From Alitta virens (taxonomy: Eukaryota > Annelida > Polychaeta > Phyllodocida > Nereididae), in the NCBI GenBank assembly GCA_932294295.1, contig OW028586.1, positions 9,887,790 to 9,951,789 of the forward strand: 64,000 nt of DNA. Direction: 5' to 3'. Below, piece after piece: positions 32,281-43,672 of the stretch (position 1 is its first letter; each line of letters starts with the position of its first letter). The translations under genes and the position numbers were made by a program. The notes under the pieces were generated by a model. That model saw only the letters and a program-made list of their open reading frames with translations. It ran no database searches and was not told the origin of the DNA.

Positions 32281-32595
32281 ACTGAGGAATAGAATAGAAT
32301 AGGATAATTTGCATGGAATAGAAAGAAGAATAGATGATCTACATAGAATAGAATAGAAATTTGAGAAATAGAGAAGAATAGGATAATTTGCATGGAATAG
32401 AATAGAAAGAAGAATATAATAGAAGTTTGAGAAATAGAGAATAAAGGATAATTTGCATAGAATAGAATAGAAAGAAGAATAGATGATTGACATAGAATAT
32501 AATAGAAGTTTCAGAAATAGAGAATAATAGGATAATTTGAATAGAATATAAACAAGAATAGGTGATTTACACATAGAATAGTATTGACAACATAT
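32281..32595. repeat. (TAGAA)n minisatellite with 65-84-bp units
   Basis: GGATAATTTGCAT recurs at 32302, 32381, 32446 and (as GGATAATTTGAAT) about 32530, between TAGAA runs. Units are about 80 bp, with one shortened. Confidence 0.85.
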
Positions 32596-33231
32596 TTGTA
32601 TGTTTACCAACTTTATTATTAAATGTTTTTGCTACAGTTTCCTTCATCGCCTTTGCATCTTTACCGATCTAAATTGATGTAATTACCATTAATGTATTTC
32701 TACAGGTATCAAATTATTCATGGAACTACCAGCACTCCAATCTGTATGATCAAACAGCTCTTGCCAATGATTAGGTCACAATGACCCCTCGAATACAATA
32801 GACTTAAATTATCCAATAGGGATCCAATAGATCGAGTACTTTCTAATCACTTATGGCTGCAGTTTCTAACACCTTTGCCTGGATGTCACATTTTGCAAAT
32901 GCCCTGCATGACTTATATGTACAGTACATTGTATGGGACTCTCATAAAGTATTCATTGCAGACTGGACAGTCTATTGATCCTGTATTTAATTGTTGGCAA
33001 TCTCATTAATTGCTTAAGGAGTGCAAAGTTTGGAACTCTGGGATTGTTAAGTACACATTTTATGGCACAGGCTGCCATTACATTGTGTCTGGGAGGGGTG
33101 AGGTTTATGTAATCGAGGTTTATGTAATCGAAGTTGTTAGCAAATTGTGCTGAGAATCTATGTAGATTTTTATGGGCCGGTGAGTCAATAAAGTTTGTAA
33201 CACGCTAAGTATATATTCAACTGAGACATTA
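32596..33231. other. Unique sequence with a 15-bp tandem
   Basis: GAGGTTTATGTAATC is duplicated at 33100-33130. Nothing else was recognised. Confidence 0.45.
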
Positions 33232-33390
33232 CTTGGTGTGGACTCCGAGTCGTCACATGACCTGATGAAGTTTCTTTAAGAAGACAGCAGCATAATACTC
33301 AAAGAGCAGAACTTATGCAATACAGTACAATACAATACAAAACAATACAAAACAATACAATACAATTCAATACAATACAATACAATACTG
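33232..33390 (+). mobile_element. Degraded SINE2 3' end and TACAA run
   Basis: ACTTGGTGTGGACTCCGAGT matches the SINE2 body. A diverged tail (33260-33316) is followed by TACAA units (33317-33390). Confidence 0.5.
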
Positions 33391-33822
33391 ACATCAGAAT
33401 TTCTGAATAATTTATGTGTCAATTAACAAAATTATCTGTTCATCAAAATCTTCTAAATTAATATCAATATTCTATTATATTCTATTCTAAATATACAATG
33501 TCATAAAAGACAAACAAATAATATTCCTACATAACTGCAAATAAATATTAATATTTTTGTATATTTTCTTAGTGACATAAGGACAATTTCTTGCCTGTGC
33601 ACTAGGGTGCTCCCTATAATTATTGTCTTAATGTAAATAATGCCTTTATGCTTGCTTTCATGCTAATTGAGTCAGAATGCTTTGGCATAAAGTAATCACT
33701 CAAATTGAAACTAACATTTTGTCAGTAAGCTGAGGTGTCACAAATGCTTCGGCTATGTTTCTGTATTAGCCATTGTAATATTGCTTCGTTTGATCATTGT
33801 GACATGGGCATGGTCTCAGGGG
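33391..33822. other. AT-rich unique sequence
   Basis: A short TATTC run lies at 33468-33488. No gene was recognised. Confidence 0.4.
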
Positions 33823-33827
33823 GATAA

Positions 33828-33847
33828 TGACGTCATCACTGACGTCA
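33828..33847. promoter_or_regulatory. Pair of perfect CRE palindromes
   Basis: TGACGTCA occurs at 33828-33835 and 33840-33847, centres 12 bp apart. This is the full CREB/ATF site twice. A YY1-like CAAGATGGCCGCC (33996-34008) lies 150 bp downstream. Confidence 0.45.
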
Positions 33848-34337
33848 CAGTACACCCGAAAGACGGAGCGTTGCAACACCTTTAGCCCTTTGAACTGCCG
33901 TATCCGTCACCCTCTTCACCATTAGCACAATGGGAAGATGGCACCACCGTCGTGTCTCATTCATTGTTCTACTAATCTCAAGGTGGCGCTCTTTTCAAGA
34001 TGGCCGCCACCACAAGTGTCATGGCCCCAATTTGAAGGATGTCAGCTGCATTTAGCTAACTAATGTTGCCACGGTAATTGTTAGCTGTCACTTTCAGGAA
34101 TGTATTTCATTTTGTCGCATACATTTAACTGTTGATTTTACCTATAAAATAATCTAATTCTATTTCTTACAAACCTTTGCAGTATAGAATCACACTAAAA
34201 GGTATTCCAACACTGGTGGATATTTCAAAAACGCATCATAACAATGATTATGATACAGCGCTAAATAATAAATGTATAATATTAAAATAATAATATCTTT
34301 AATGCCACCTTGTACTAAATAAGTACAGTTTGAATAT
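33848..34337. other. Unique sequence with a YY1-like site
   Basis: CAAGATGGCCGCC is at 33996-34008 in a GC-richer patch, followed by AT-rich DNA. No gene was recognised. Confidence 0.4.
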
Positions 34338-34552
34338 CTCAAATTCTTTAGGGCCAGTGCCTAGCTCAGTGGTAGCGTGCGGGGCTTCCAACCACTAGGT
34401 CCCGGGTTCAATTCTCGATTGAGCCGAAGTTGAGATGGCTGTTTCATCCTTCATGTCATTGCCATGGTCCCTGCCTGTCCTAATTAGCCCATCAGGTGCA
34501 GAAATACAGGATGTTAAGCCCTAATCCACCCACTCACCCTCAAATTCTTTAG
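34338..34552 (+). mobile_element. SINE1 copy with perfect 14-bp target-site duplication
   Basis: The body, 34352-34538, has the tRNA-Gly-like head (CCTAGCTCAGTGGTAGCG, CTTCCAACC, GGGTTCAATTCTC), the common SINE1 body and a CCACCCACTCACC end. CTCAAATTCTTTAG is repeated exactly at 34338-34351 and 34539-34552. Confidence 0.93.
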
Positions 34553-34639
34553 TTATTTTATCACAAATTAAGGCTACATTATAATACTTTTGCCCAAAGT
34601 TTTTATGCATGTACATTTTCAACATACTATGAATCCCAT

Positions 34640-34688
34640 CATAAGTCCACCCACTATTCAGATCACCTCACATCTAAGATCACTAGTT
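34640..34688 (+). repeat. 17-bp motif family, two diverged units
   Basis: CACCCACTATTCAGATC and ACCTCACATCTAAGATC in 17-bp register. Confidence 0.55.
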
Positions 34689-35509
34689 AGGACCTAGTTG
34701 TACTGAATATTGTTTGTATTTGACTATCAGTTCCATCTTGCTATTTAGGGCAACATAATCTGGTTCAGGGTGATCTTAAAAATAGTGAAGTTTCACAGTT
34801 CGTCACATTTCAGGAATTATTCTAAAACATCAGCTATTAACTGATCAATACATGCTTGTGTATACTTGTCAATTTTGTTTCTTCTTTTCAATGCTTTAGG
34901 GATATATCTGGGATATATTTAATGATTTATCAACTGTCATATTATAATATTGTATTGTAAAGGTAAATATGCCATAAGCATCAGCCTACATATAAATGTA
35001 TGTGAAGATTCTTGAAATGATTATTGTTAATGTATGTATATATGAATAGCATGGTAATCAATTTTGATTTGATTTGAATTGGTTGAAATTAAATTCACTC
35101 CTTATAACACAAATGATTTTGGCTGATATTATTATTTCAAGGGCCAATTATCATATTAAATAATAATTTAGAACTCCCAAATGAACACTACAAAAGAAAA
35201 AGCATTTCTGCCCCTGTGTGACACGAAAACTCGAATTGAAATAGCATTACCCCATTCCCCGTTTTGTTATAACCCCTCTCAGCTGACAGCTGTTAAGTAG
35301 GTCGACCCGGGTCAGAGGTCATGCCCCTGGCCTGGTCATCATTTGCTTGACACAGGGCAATTTGACGTTGCTCGCATAATTCTTATTATGACTGTCAAAG
35401 AGGGGCCTGACATGACAGAGGCTGGTCTAGATCGTAAATATTGCCTCAATGAGACATGATGGCTGCTTGAATACATTTGGAGCAATTATTTGGACGTTGA
35501 ATATACAGA
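34689..35509. other. AT-rich unique sequence
   Basis: CAATTTTGATTTGATTTGAA near 35058 resembles a LINE 3' end. No gene was recognised. Confidence 0.4.
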
Positions 35510-35569
35510 AACTATCTAGCTATCTAGCTATCTAGCTATCTATCTATCTACATATCTGTCCATCTATCC

Positions 35570-35605
<36 letters not shown>

Positions 35606-35606
35606 G

Positions 35607-35640
<34 letters not shown>

Positions 35641-35750
35641 CATCTATCTATCAAGCTGGTCAGCCATCCAGTCAATCAGTTAGTCAGTCAGTCAGTCAGT
35701 CAGTCAGCTAGTCAGTCCGTCATCCAGTCAGTCAGTCAGTCTTCTTTCTG
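35510..35750 (+). repeat. (TCTA)n then (AGTC)n compound microsatellite
   Basis: TCTA with GCTA and GTCT variants, then AGTC units from about 35676. It leads directly into the R3 repeat. Confidence 0.92.
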
Positions 35751-36005
35751 GATCTATAGACATTTAGTCAATTGCTCACTTAGTCAGTCAAACAGTTGGT
35801 CTGTTTGCTTTCTTTCTTTTCGTTTTTCTTATTTAGTCAATTGGTATAGTCCGTTCAAAAACAGCCATGCTGACCTTGCTGCCTACAAATGTGGCATGAT
35901 CAATCAGCCTGAGTAAATAAAGTTGCATACTTCAATATCCGCAACAAGTCTTGTACTAGATTCATTTTACAGTTAAACTTTTTGCATGTACTTTATTAAA
36001 TATGA
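35735..36005 (+). repeat. Dispersed repeat R3, copy B
   Basis: See copy A at 20530-20775: GCCATGCTGACCTTGCTGCC, TGAGTA, CATACTTCAATA..GCAAC and TTACAGTTAAA align in order. A GATT run follows at 36013. Confidence 0.6.
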
Positions 36006-37485
36006 AACATATCGATTGATTGATTGATTGACTGACTGATCTACCCCTGCAAAACAAGGCTGACATGTCTCCGTAAATTACACAAGATATGAATTTCCAA
36101 AAATATTTCCATAAAAATGATTATAGGCATTAATGCGATGTGCCATGTATGCGGTAAACAGTATCATTCTGCAAAACTAGATGACAAAAAATAAATAAAT
36201 AAATTTCAAAAGTTTGCTGCTATATATAATTGAAACAGCAACTCTAGTTATAGAGATAAATGTGGTCTGATAATTGATAAAATATATCATACTATGCAAA
36301 TATGTTTGTTATTTTTTTGCTTAAACGGTTGAATTGTTAATTTCATATTTCCGATTCATTCCCTGATTCCCCAAAATCAATGTTCCACTCCAGAATGACA
36401 GATTTTTAATTCCTCTTATCAACTAGATCTTCCGTAATGCAATTAATTGCTTCAAAGAACAAGCGCTCTCTCCAGCCAGCCAAGCTGATCCTAATCAAAA
36501 CATTGCCAGCTGGTCTACGACACATACTCGGGCATCACGCACTTGGCGGCCCCCCGGGAGCTCTGTTCCACCTGGTCGGCCCCCGAAGTACAAAATATCT
36601 GGGGTAATAATCCACTTCAAGTCCATGTTGTTGCAAATCACTTTTAGATAATTTATCATCTTTACCTAATAAACAGTAATTAGGGCATGTTAGAGGTGGT
36701 CTTCGCGTGCAGAGGGTGGAAAAAAGGGGGGTGAAATTTAAGGACCCTATCCGAGGGTGATTTGAATTGCCCTGTGTTGAAAAGGGGTTGAGTATTGGGG
36801 TCATCAATGATTGGGTTATTTCAAGCAGAGCTTAATAAACAAGGAATTTTGCTGTATTTAGAAGTGTATTAATTTTTTGAAAAATTGATTATGCCTAATT
36901 ACGCATGTAAAATATGGATATTATATATTTTAGAAATACAATTATATTTTATTATCATAAATTCAGTCCACTTATTTTGCAGTTTTACTATCTTTGACTA
37001 TTTGGCATTATATTTGGAAACAGCAATATTATTCAGTTTATTATGGTAAATTTGGTTTATTATTCATTTTCCAGAATTCAGTGTGCATCAATATATATTG
37101 CAACATTGGTTTTTTGTTTTTCCAACAAAATTAAAAAATCGTTACAAGAGCGTATTAAAATTAATCCACTTTCCCTTGCAAGAGTCACATATAGGGTTTT
37201 CCACTCAATTTAGCTCTACCGTGCGTTATCAATTAATTCATTATTTCTTGATCATTTTTTCGCTATATACCCTTTCATAATACACCAAATCTCAGCTGTC
37301 AATATTCTCAAGCACAGCAGCTGTGGCCTTTCCTGTTAGTGACATTTAATTCTGTGCACAACTTGATGCTACAAAATGCTGGCATGTGACCTATTTTCAA
37401 ACAATCGCACTTTAGCGTCGCATGCGGTCAGCTTATAGACAATTCTGGATGCCCTGACCAAAACTATGGCTGCCTCAAACTTTTG
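36006..37485. other. AT-rich unique sequence
   Basis: A short GATTGATT run lies at 36013-36045. GC is higher near 36535-36600. No gene was recognised. Confidence 0.4.
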
Positions 37486-37501
37486 CCCCCCCCCCCCCCC
37501 C
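37486..37501 (+). repeat. Poly(C) tract, 16 bp
   Basis: An uninterrupted C16, with a T12 homopolymer 20 bp downstream. Confidence 0.9.
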
Positions 37502-37856
37502 TTTATCTATCACTCCACTATTTTTTTTTTTTGTGGAAATTTTGGTCTCCTTTCAACAACTTTACCTGATCTATTGATCAGGTATTCATTGCTTCACCTC
37601 ATTAGGCTCCTAATAGTCAAATAACACGATATTTGAAGCTCATGCTCACCCAAAAAGCAGAAAGTCGTGTAGTCAAGCAGTCAAATTACGCGTAATTTCA
37701 TTTTTCTTGCATATGATATTAGTTTTCTTGGACTCCCTTTTACTAAAATATTACACCCACACACGCAACGAAGTAGTATTAATCACAACTTTAGCCAATA
37801 AATTGTCATAACCAGTTTTGCTTATGATTATATTCATTAAGGATTGTGGCTTATCT

Positions 37857-37996
37857 TTCCTTATCTATCTTATCGTATCTTATATATCTTATCTTATCTT
37901 GTCTTATCTTATCTTATCTTATCTTATCTTATCTTATCTTATCTTATCTTATCTTGTCTTGTCTTGTCTTGTCTTGTCTTGTCTTGTCTTGTCTTG
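37857..37996 (+). repeat. (ATCTT)n to (GTCTT)n pentanucleotide array
   Basis: ATCTT units on the left change to GTCTT units on the right, with one early GTCTT. The polar order of variants matches the pattern at 15825. Confidence 0.92.
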
Positions 37997-38032
37997 TCCA
38001 ACATCATATCAATAGTGGATGGTGAGCAGCTC

Positions 38033-38125
38033 AACATGCAGTTTTGTGGGATGAGGAAAGAGTATATTGCACGAGGCAAAACCGAGGGCAATATGTTGTT
38101 TCCTAATCCCACAAAACTGCATGTT
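38033..38125. repeat. Foldback hairpin with 38-bp arms
   Basis: AACATGCAGTTTTGTGGGAT (38033-38052) pairs perfectly with 38106-38125. Pairing continues with mismatches to 38070 and 38088, leaving a 17-nt loop. The outer part of the left arm is related to 51046-51100 (ATAGTGGATG ... CAACATGGAGTTTTGTGGG), so the sequence is dispersed. It could be a MITE remnant or a long stem-loop transcript. Confidence 0.75.
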
Positions 38126-38132
38126 TAAGCGA

Positions 38133-38405
38133 CTGATCAGCTGCTGAAAGTTAAAGAGACAAAAAAGAATTAACATCATTTATTATACACATACAGAATA
38201 GTGGAGAATAAATTGCAACTTAAGTTGTTCAACAAATATCAGATATGGTTTGACAGTAGTAATTTCTTTCTGAAAATTGCAATTTTCATAATAACCGAAC
38301 AGTTATTAAAAACTGGCGATCATGCGACATAGGACGCCACCGTGCAACATAGCCTGATATTGACTGGCATTCCTGCAATCTGATTGGTTGTTAGCAGCTG
38401 ATCAG
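38133..38405. repeat. 13-bp inverted repeat pair next to the foldback
   Basis: CTGATCAGCTGCT (38133-38145) is reversed at 38393-38405. The enclosed 260 bp is AT-rich. It may form one composite element with the adjacent hairpin. Confidence 0.4.
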
Positions 38406-38976
38406 AGAATATATTGAATTATTCAACATGGGAAAATAGTCCATTCAATATCAAATAATTGAATTACTATTCTGTGGAACTTAACATTGAGTCTACCTCA
38501 AAATTTAGATCACTTCACCATAACAAACATTATATTTTGCATAGTCTTGATTTTGACTTTAATTTCATGGATCGCTGTTACGTTTATAAAACCTTTGTCT
38601 GATTTGCAATTATTAACATTTCCCAGTCCATTAATTGAAAGTTATTCAATTTTCAATTTCATACCCCGATGGTTTTTTGGTTAACCAAACCCCTCTGATT
38701 ATCGGCGCAAATCGAGGTTACGGTCACGTGACTGTGGGGTACAATCATTCGTAAATATTACAGGCGATTTGATTTGGTGCATCGCGCGACACTGCCAGTG
38801 CCAATGGTGCGGGGCGCCGTCTATTGTGGGGTGTGGGGGCGCCGCCATATGGTGAGGGTGGATTTGTTGAAAACATGATATGAGAGACAAGTAGGCAGGT
38901 TGAGCTAAAGTGTGATATCTGACCAATTCTATAATTCCAAGAAAAAAAAAAGGAGTATCAAAAACCATTACAAATC
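38406..38976. other. Unique sequence
   Basis: GC-rich near 38770-38850. No gene was recognised. Confidence 0.35.
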
Positions 38977-38979
38977 TAG

Positions 38980-39012
<33 letters not shown>

Positions 39013-39050
39013 GGATAGATGGATAGATGGATAGATGGATAGATGGATAG

Positions 39051-39091
<41 letters not shown>

Positions 39092-39112
39092 GATAGATAG
39101 ATATTTAGATAG
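38977..39112. repeat. (GATA)n then (GTTA)n compound microsatellite
   Basis: GATA/GATG units to 39054, about ten GTTA units, then GATA again. Confidence 0.92.
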
Positions 39113-39175
39113 ATAACTTGAATGATCAGCTACCACAAGCAGACGTAATGATGACATGATAAGGCTTCACAGAGC
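39113..39175 (-). mobile_element. SINE2 tail fragment
   Basis: GATCAGCTACCACAAGCAGA and CGTAATGATGACATGATAAG match the reverse complement of the SINE2 3' tail. It directly abuts the GATA array. Confidence 0.65.
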
Positions 39176-39314
39176 ATTATACATAACCAGTGGAACCTCA
39201 TCTTTATTCCGAAAGAACTGAATTGTGGACCCAGTAATTTCCGTATTGAGAATGCCTCGCTTTTAAGGCCAGTCAATTTTGTATCAATGGATACTTGAAA
39301 GTATTGTGCAATAT

Positions 39315-39405
39315 ATTATCATACCATATATCATATCTATCATATCATATCATATCATATCATCATATCATATTATATCATATCAAATCATATCAAATCA
39401 TATTA
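39315..39405 (+). repeat. (ATCAT)n pentanucleotide array
   Basis: ATCAT units with AAATC variants. Confidence 0.88.
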
Positions 39406-39436
39406 TTAGTGACTTCACTTTCTTTTGCCCTGTGAT

Positions 39437-39541
39437 CACGTGTGTTCTGGTGACGGTCTTTGGCTACCCCCCACGTGCCAGTCATGTGACAGTCATGTGA
39501 CTGACGCATGCGCAGAACAGGCGTCGCGAGCGGCGCACGTG
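39437..39541. promoter_or_regulatory. E-box / NRF1-like cluster in a CpG-rich patch
   Basis: CACGTG at 39437, 39472 and 39536, CATGTG at 39484 and 39494, and an NRF1-like GCATGCGCAG at 39506-39515. High CpG contrasts with the flanks. It is a candidate promoter or enhancer. Confidence 0.35.
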
Positions 39542-39894
39542 CTCAAATTCACAGACGCTTCCGGCAGAACAGTGCCCAGAATTCCAAAAACCCTGTCGCC
39601 TAATTTGGACCCGTGAAAGATTTGACTGGCGTCAATTAACCAGTCTGATCTTTGACGGGTGTCAGGTGCTAGGATCAGCGCGAAATTCGATAAACGGGAA
39701 AACGCAATAAAAAGAGCAAATTGTCGATAAGCCTCATTTGCATATTTTATTAATCCACTCAGTATCGAACTAAAAACCGAGTTCAGTCTGAACTTTCTGA
39801 CCATAAATAGTTTTAAGTACAGGGATTATCTATGATGTATACTTCGAATTAGTAAAATCATAGTGTAAAAAATTCAGATAATTAACTGACTTGG
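39542..39894. other. Unique sequence
   Basis: No gene was recognised. The frame on the minus strand has no domain. Confidence 0.35.
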
Positions 39895-39945
39895 ATAGAT
39901 GGATGGACAGATAGATAGATGGATAGCTAGATAGATTGATGGATA

Positions 39946-39979
<34 letters not shown>

Positions 39980-40060
39980 CTGACTGATTGATGGATTGAC
40001 AGATTCATTGATTGATGAATAGATAGAGTACCTGAGTGACTGACTGGCTGACTGACTGAC
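39895..40060. repeat. (GATA)/(GATT)/(GACT) compound microsatellite
   Basis: GATA/GATG units, then GATT, then GACT blocks. Confidence 0.9.
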
Positions 40061-40123
40061 AAGCTACCATGTGTTCCGATGACCACTTCACCATTATATT
40101 CATATTGTGCACAAAGTATGGCC

Positions 40124-40335
40124 TTAATATCGAGGTGGTTGTGGTGGATTAGGATTTTACGTCCTGTATTTATGCGCCTGATGGGCTAATTAGGACAGGC
40201 AGGGACCATGGCAATGAGATGAAGGATGAAACAGCCATCCAACTTAGGCTCGACCGGGAATTGAACCCGAAACCCAATAGTTGGAAGCCAAGCGCGCTAC
40301 CACTGAGCTAGGCCCCCACCCTTTAATATCGAGGT
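40124..40335 (-). mobile_element. SINE1 copy with perfect 13-bp target-site duplication
   Basis: The body, 40137-40322, is on the minus strand (head GGGGGCCTAGCTCAGTGGTA at the right, tail ending in CCACCACAACC). TTAATATCGAGGT is repeated exactly at 40124-40136 and 40323-40335. The target (ACCTCGATATTAAGGCC on the minus strand) is itself a copy of the 17-bp motif family. Confidence 0.93.
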
Positions 40336-40965
40336 CATACTCTACAGTGACACCCCACCTTAAAAATTAGTTTACAAATGAGACCATTCACATTTGAAAC
40401 CAACTGATATATAAGCAAGGTGACCTTTATGATTATGTCTCACTGCAGCCATTCTAACCTCGGAATACTCACAAACGCTTGCTTGCAGGACAATTACTCA
40501 CTCAGGAGAGGACAAGTGGCCGGACAATTACTAGAGGTGGTCTGACCCTTTGCTAAGGACAATTGAAGGACGATGCAACTTGTAGCGAGGTGACAGAACA
40601 GGCAAAATAACTACTCCTTGTCTCATGCCTGGACACCCTCAATGTCCAGATTGCATGTTGACCAATGTCCAGAGTGGCTATAGTCCCCTCTTCTTTGATT
40701 TGTAGGTGGCGCTCTCTACCACCCTAAATCTTGCTCTTTACCCCTTCTTGAGGGTGGACACGAAGACTTGGCACCCTCTGGACGTGCACCAAATAAAGAT
40801 GACTACTAGTGTCATTTCCATTATTTTCTCTGGGCAGTTTTTTTTTCTAAGAAGGGGGTGAGGTCAGTTGAAGCGACTTGGAATAATGGAAGCAATTTGT
40901 CTCTGGCAGCTTACAATGTTGTAATTTGTGCATGTAGCAGATTGTTGGCAATGAATTCAATAAAG
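40336..40965. other. Unique sequence, possible LINE 3' end
   Basis: AATGAATTCAATAAAGATAT (40949-40968) followed by TATC units resembles a LINE 3' end that merges into the microsatellite. No coding sequence was recognised. Confidence 0.4.
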
Positions 40966-41187
40966 ATATATCTATCTATCTATCTGTTTATCTGTCCACC
41001 CATCTATCTATCCATCTATCCATCTATCTATCCACATATCCATCTATTCTATCTATCCATCTCTCTATCTATTTCTCTATGTATCACTCTATCTATCTAT
41101 CCATCCATCCATCCATCCATCTATCTGTCTGTCTATCTATCTCTCTATCTCTCTATCTATCTAACTATCTGTCTATCTATCTATCTA
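40966..41187 (+). repeat. (TCTA)n microsatellite
   Basis: TCTA with CCAT, CTCT and GTCT variants, between a LINE-like 3' end and a SINE2. Confidence 0.92.
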
Positions 41188-41204
41188 AAGGCCTGGCGTT
41201 CACA

Positions 41205-41382
41205 CCATAATTATGGTGGGGGTCTTTCATTGCCTCAGCATAGACACCAAGTACAAGGCACCCTCAAATTTAACGTGCCCACGAAGAGTGTCTGGACCGA
41301 GGATCGAACTCAGGACCTCAAAAGGAGAATGACCAATGTATTAACTGGCTGATTCCATAACCACTGGGCCACCCAGCTGCTG
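41205..41382 (-). mobile_element. SINE2 copy, 3' truncated at a microsatellite
   Basis: The head is at the right (AGCAGCTGGGTGGCCCAGTG, GAGTTCGATCCTCGG) and the body runs to about 41205. The tail is missing, replaced by the TCTA array. Confidence 0.75.
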
Positions 41383-43507
41383 GAATATGCAGTTATAAAT
41401 CTCTCCTTTCCAGGCGCAATCAACTGAACGTTGAACATACTGCATGTATACTTTTCCAACAGAAATACACGAAGTGCTTGGTGTTATTTATTCCGTGCAG
41501 GTCCATTTGTCTCTCTCTCTCTGCTTTGTATATATTGCCATCTGCTTGCCTCGCAGATTGCCAGGGGTACCAGGGGCGGCCAAGTCATGGCATCCTGGCC
41601 CCCATATAATTTCTCATTTTGTGGAGGCCCACGGGAGTTTCTTGGGGGGCCCGACTTGATTTGTGCCCAATGGCTGCGTCACCTGTATATTAGTGCGCTG
41701 GAACTGGACGCGGTGCCCACATGCAACCGGACGATATAACACCTAGAAAAGTAGTTCCTCCGCCAAGACAATCACTGAGGAAGAGACAGAGCCGTTGTTA
41801 CTGATGCCCTTTGTCTGTCTTTGTCGTGTCTGTCTGTCCTAATCTTGGACATAATAGACTTTGACACCGCAGACGTCAGCTAATCATATCGAATGTTGTT
41901 GTTCACACACGATTCAAGATGGCGGCTGTTTTGACTGCTTTTGTTGACATCTGATGTTTCCTGTTTACATTTATCATGTGGGAAATAATTAGTGTGTTGC
42001 TAATCCCGAATTTCATTTAATATACATTGTAAATATCCAAAACTGAAGAGAATTTTACTAAACAATCTTTGGTTTTTTTTTCAGTATTGTACATAAAATA
42101 GGATTGAATTTGTCATATCATAGACAGTTAAACGGTGTAATTAAAGTAAATATTGCTTCAGTAAAGGCAATGTGGACTGCTATTGCTTCATCTGTTGCTG
42201 TCATTCTGATATTTTCAAAAGGAAACTCCTCATTCAGTATCCAGATTGCAATTACTCCCTACCCTCAATTGCATGTTGTCTAATTGAATAATTTCATTTC
42301 TCTGAAGATAACACATTTATATTTAAATATAGTTTTCGAAACTGATTAGAAAATATTTTTTGGCTTAGGAGGATTGATTTTATGAAGAGAGCTTTGGAGT
42401 CTACAAAATGCCAAATAGGTTGTGAATGCCTCTGCATAGATCTTGCTGACAAACCACAAATGCATTTACTTGCATATAAGGCATTGTAAATGACGTCATC
42501 TCCCTTGACATCACCGAAATCACTGTGTAAAGCCTTAATTACCTGAAAGTTAAAAGTAGTTATGGTCGGATGATTTTCGGGTGAGTTTTGGCCTCTGGTT
42601 TAAAATGACCTTTTCTATCATTAAGCCATGTTTCAGGGCATAGAACAGACTTCAGTGCAGCCCATTCAAAACAGCCTGGCTATAAAATCTTCCATATAGG
42701 GCATATACCACAGACGGGCCATATCTCCTAGTGGCAGGCTATATTTCTGGGGGCAGTATCTTAATCCCCCAAATTTGGGCTCAGTTCAACTTATGCAAAG
42801 AAAACGAGACATTTGGGACCCGGATGCCTGGGCTACTCACAATCAGTCTTGGATGTAAAACTGATTTTAAATCTCGCGAGAACTGGGCGAGATCTCGTGG
42901 GATGACGTCATAATTCCATTGTGTATCTGTCTGAGTTGCAGGCTACCTGTCTCGCATGCCAAACCCCTATATAGTGCACGGGTAAGGCTGACCCCAGGAT
43001 GCGAAAACAATCTGGCCTCACTCTGAAGAATCCTGCCTCCATTATGGGGTCCATAGGGACACTTATATGATTGCATTCACATATAGCCTAGTAGCCCACT
43101 CAATTCTGCTTATGAAAGACTAGGTTGTAATTTATGAATTAATGTATGATGTATATGTATACCAGTGCTGCACTCCCAAAATGATGTCAAAATGTCTACG
43201 AGTAGTCAATAATATAGTGCTGTCGTTTTAAGCAGCCATATTGACTATAGTTTAGAGTACTATCTAACTGCCAGTAGTCACTTGATTTCCATGACACAAT
43301 TTGCAGGCAGACGTTATGATGAGATGCGCAGTTTGATTTGAGAGATATTCTGTCAATTAAAGCGAATATGCAAACCCCTGGTCAGTAATTAATGCGAACA
43401 TTTGACAGTTGTAAATATGACTGCACATTTTTTATACAGTGTTTTACAATGAACTTTTCAAATCAGAAACTATGCAAATTTAAAAAGTAACTATTTTAAT
43501 GGGTTGA
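41383..43507. other. Unique sequence with a YY1-like site
   Basis: CAAGATGGCGGC at 41915-41926 is a consensus YY1 site. A SINE2 tail scrap (GCAGGCAGACGTTATGATGA, 43303-43322) is present. Frames of about 100 codons near 41431 are not recognisable. Confidence 0.45.
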
Positions 43508-43549
43508 TAGATAGAATAGATAGAATATAACAAAATAGAATAGAATAGA

Positions 43550-43595
<46 letters not shown>

Positions 43596-43672
43596 CGATG
43601 GATTGACGGATAGACAGATAGACAGAAAAATAGACAGATAGAAATGCAGAAAGACAGATAGACAGCTGGACA
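43508..43672. repeat. (GATA)n microsatellite
   Basis: AGAATA units, then GATA, then GACAGATA/GACAGAAA variants. Confidence 0.92.
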
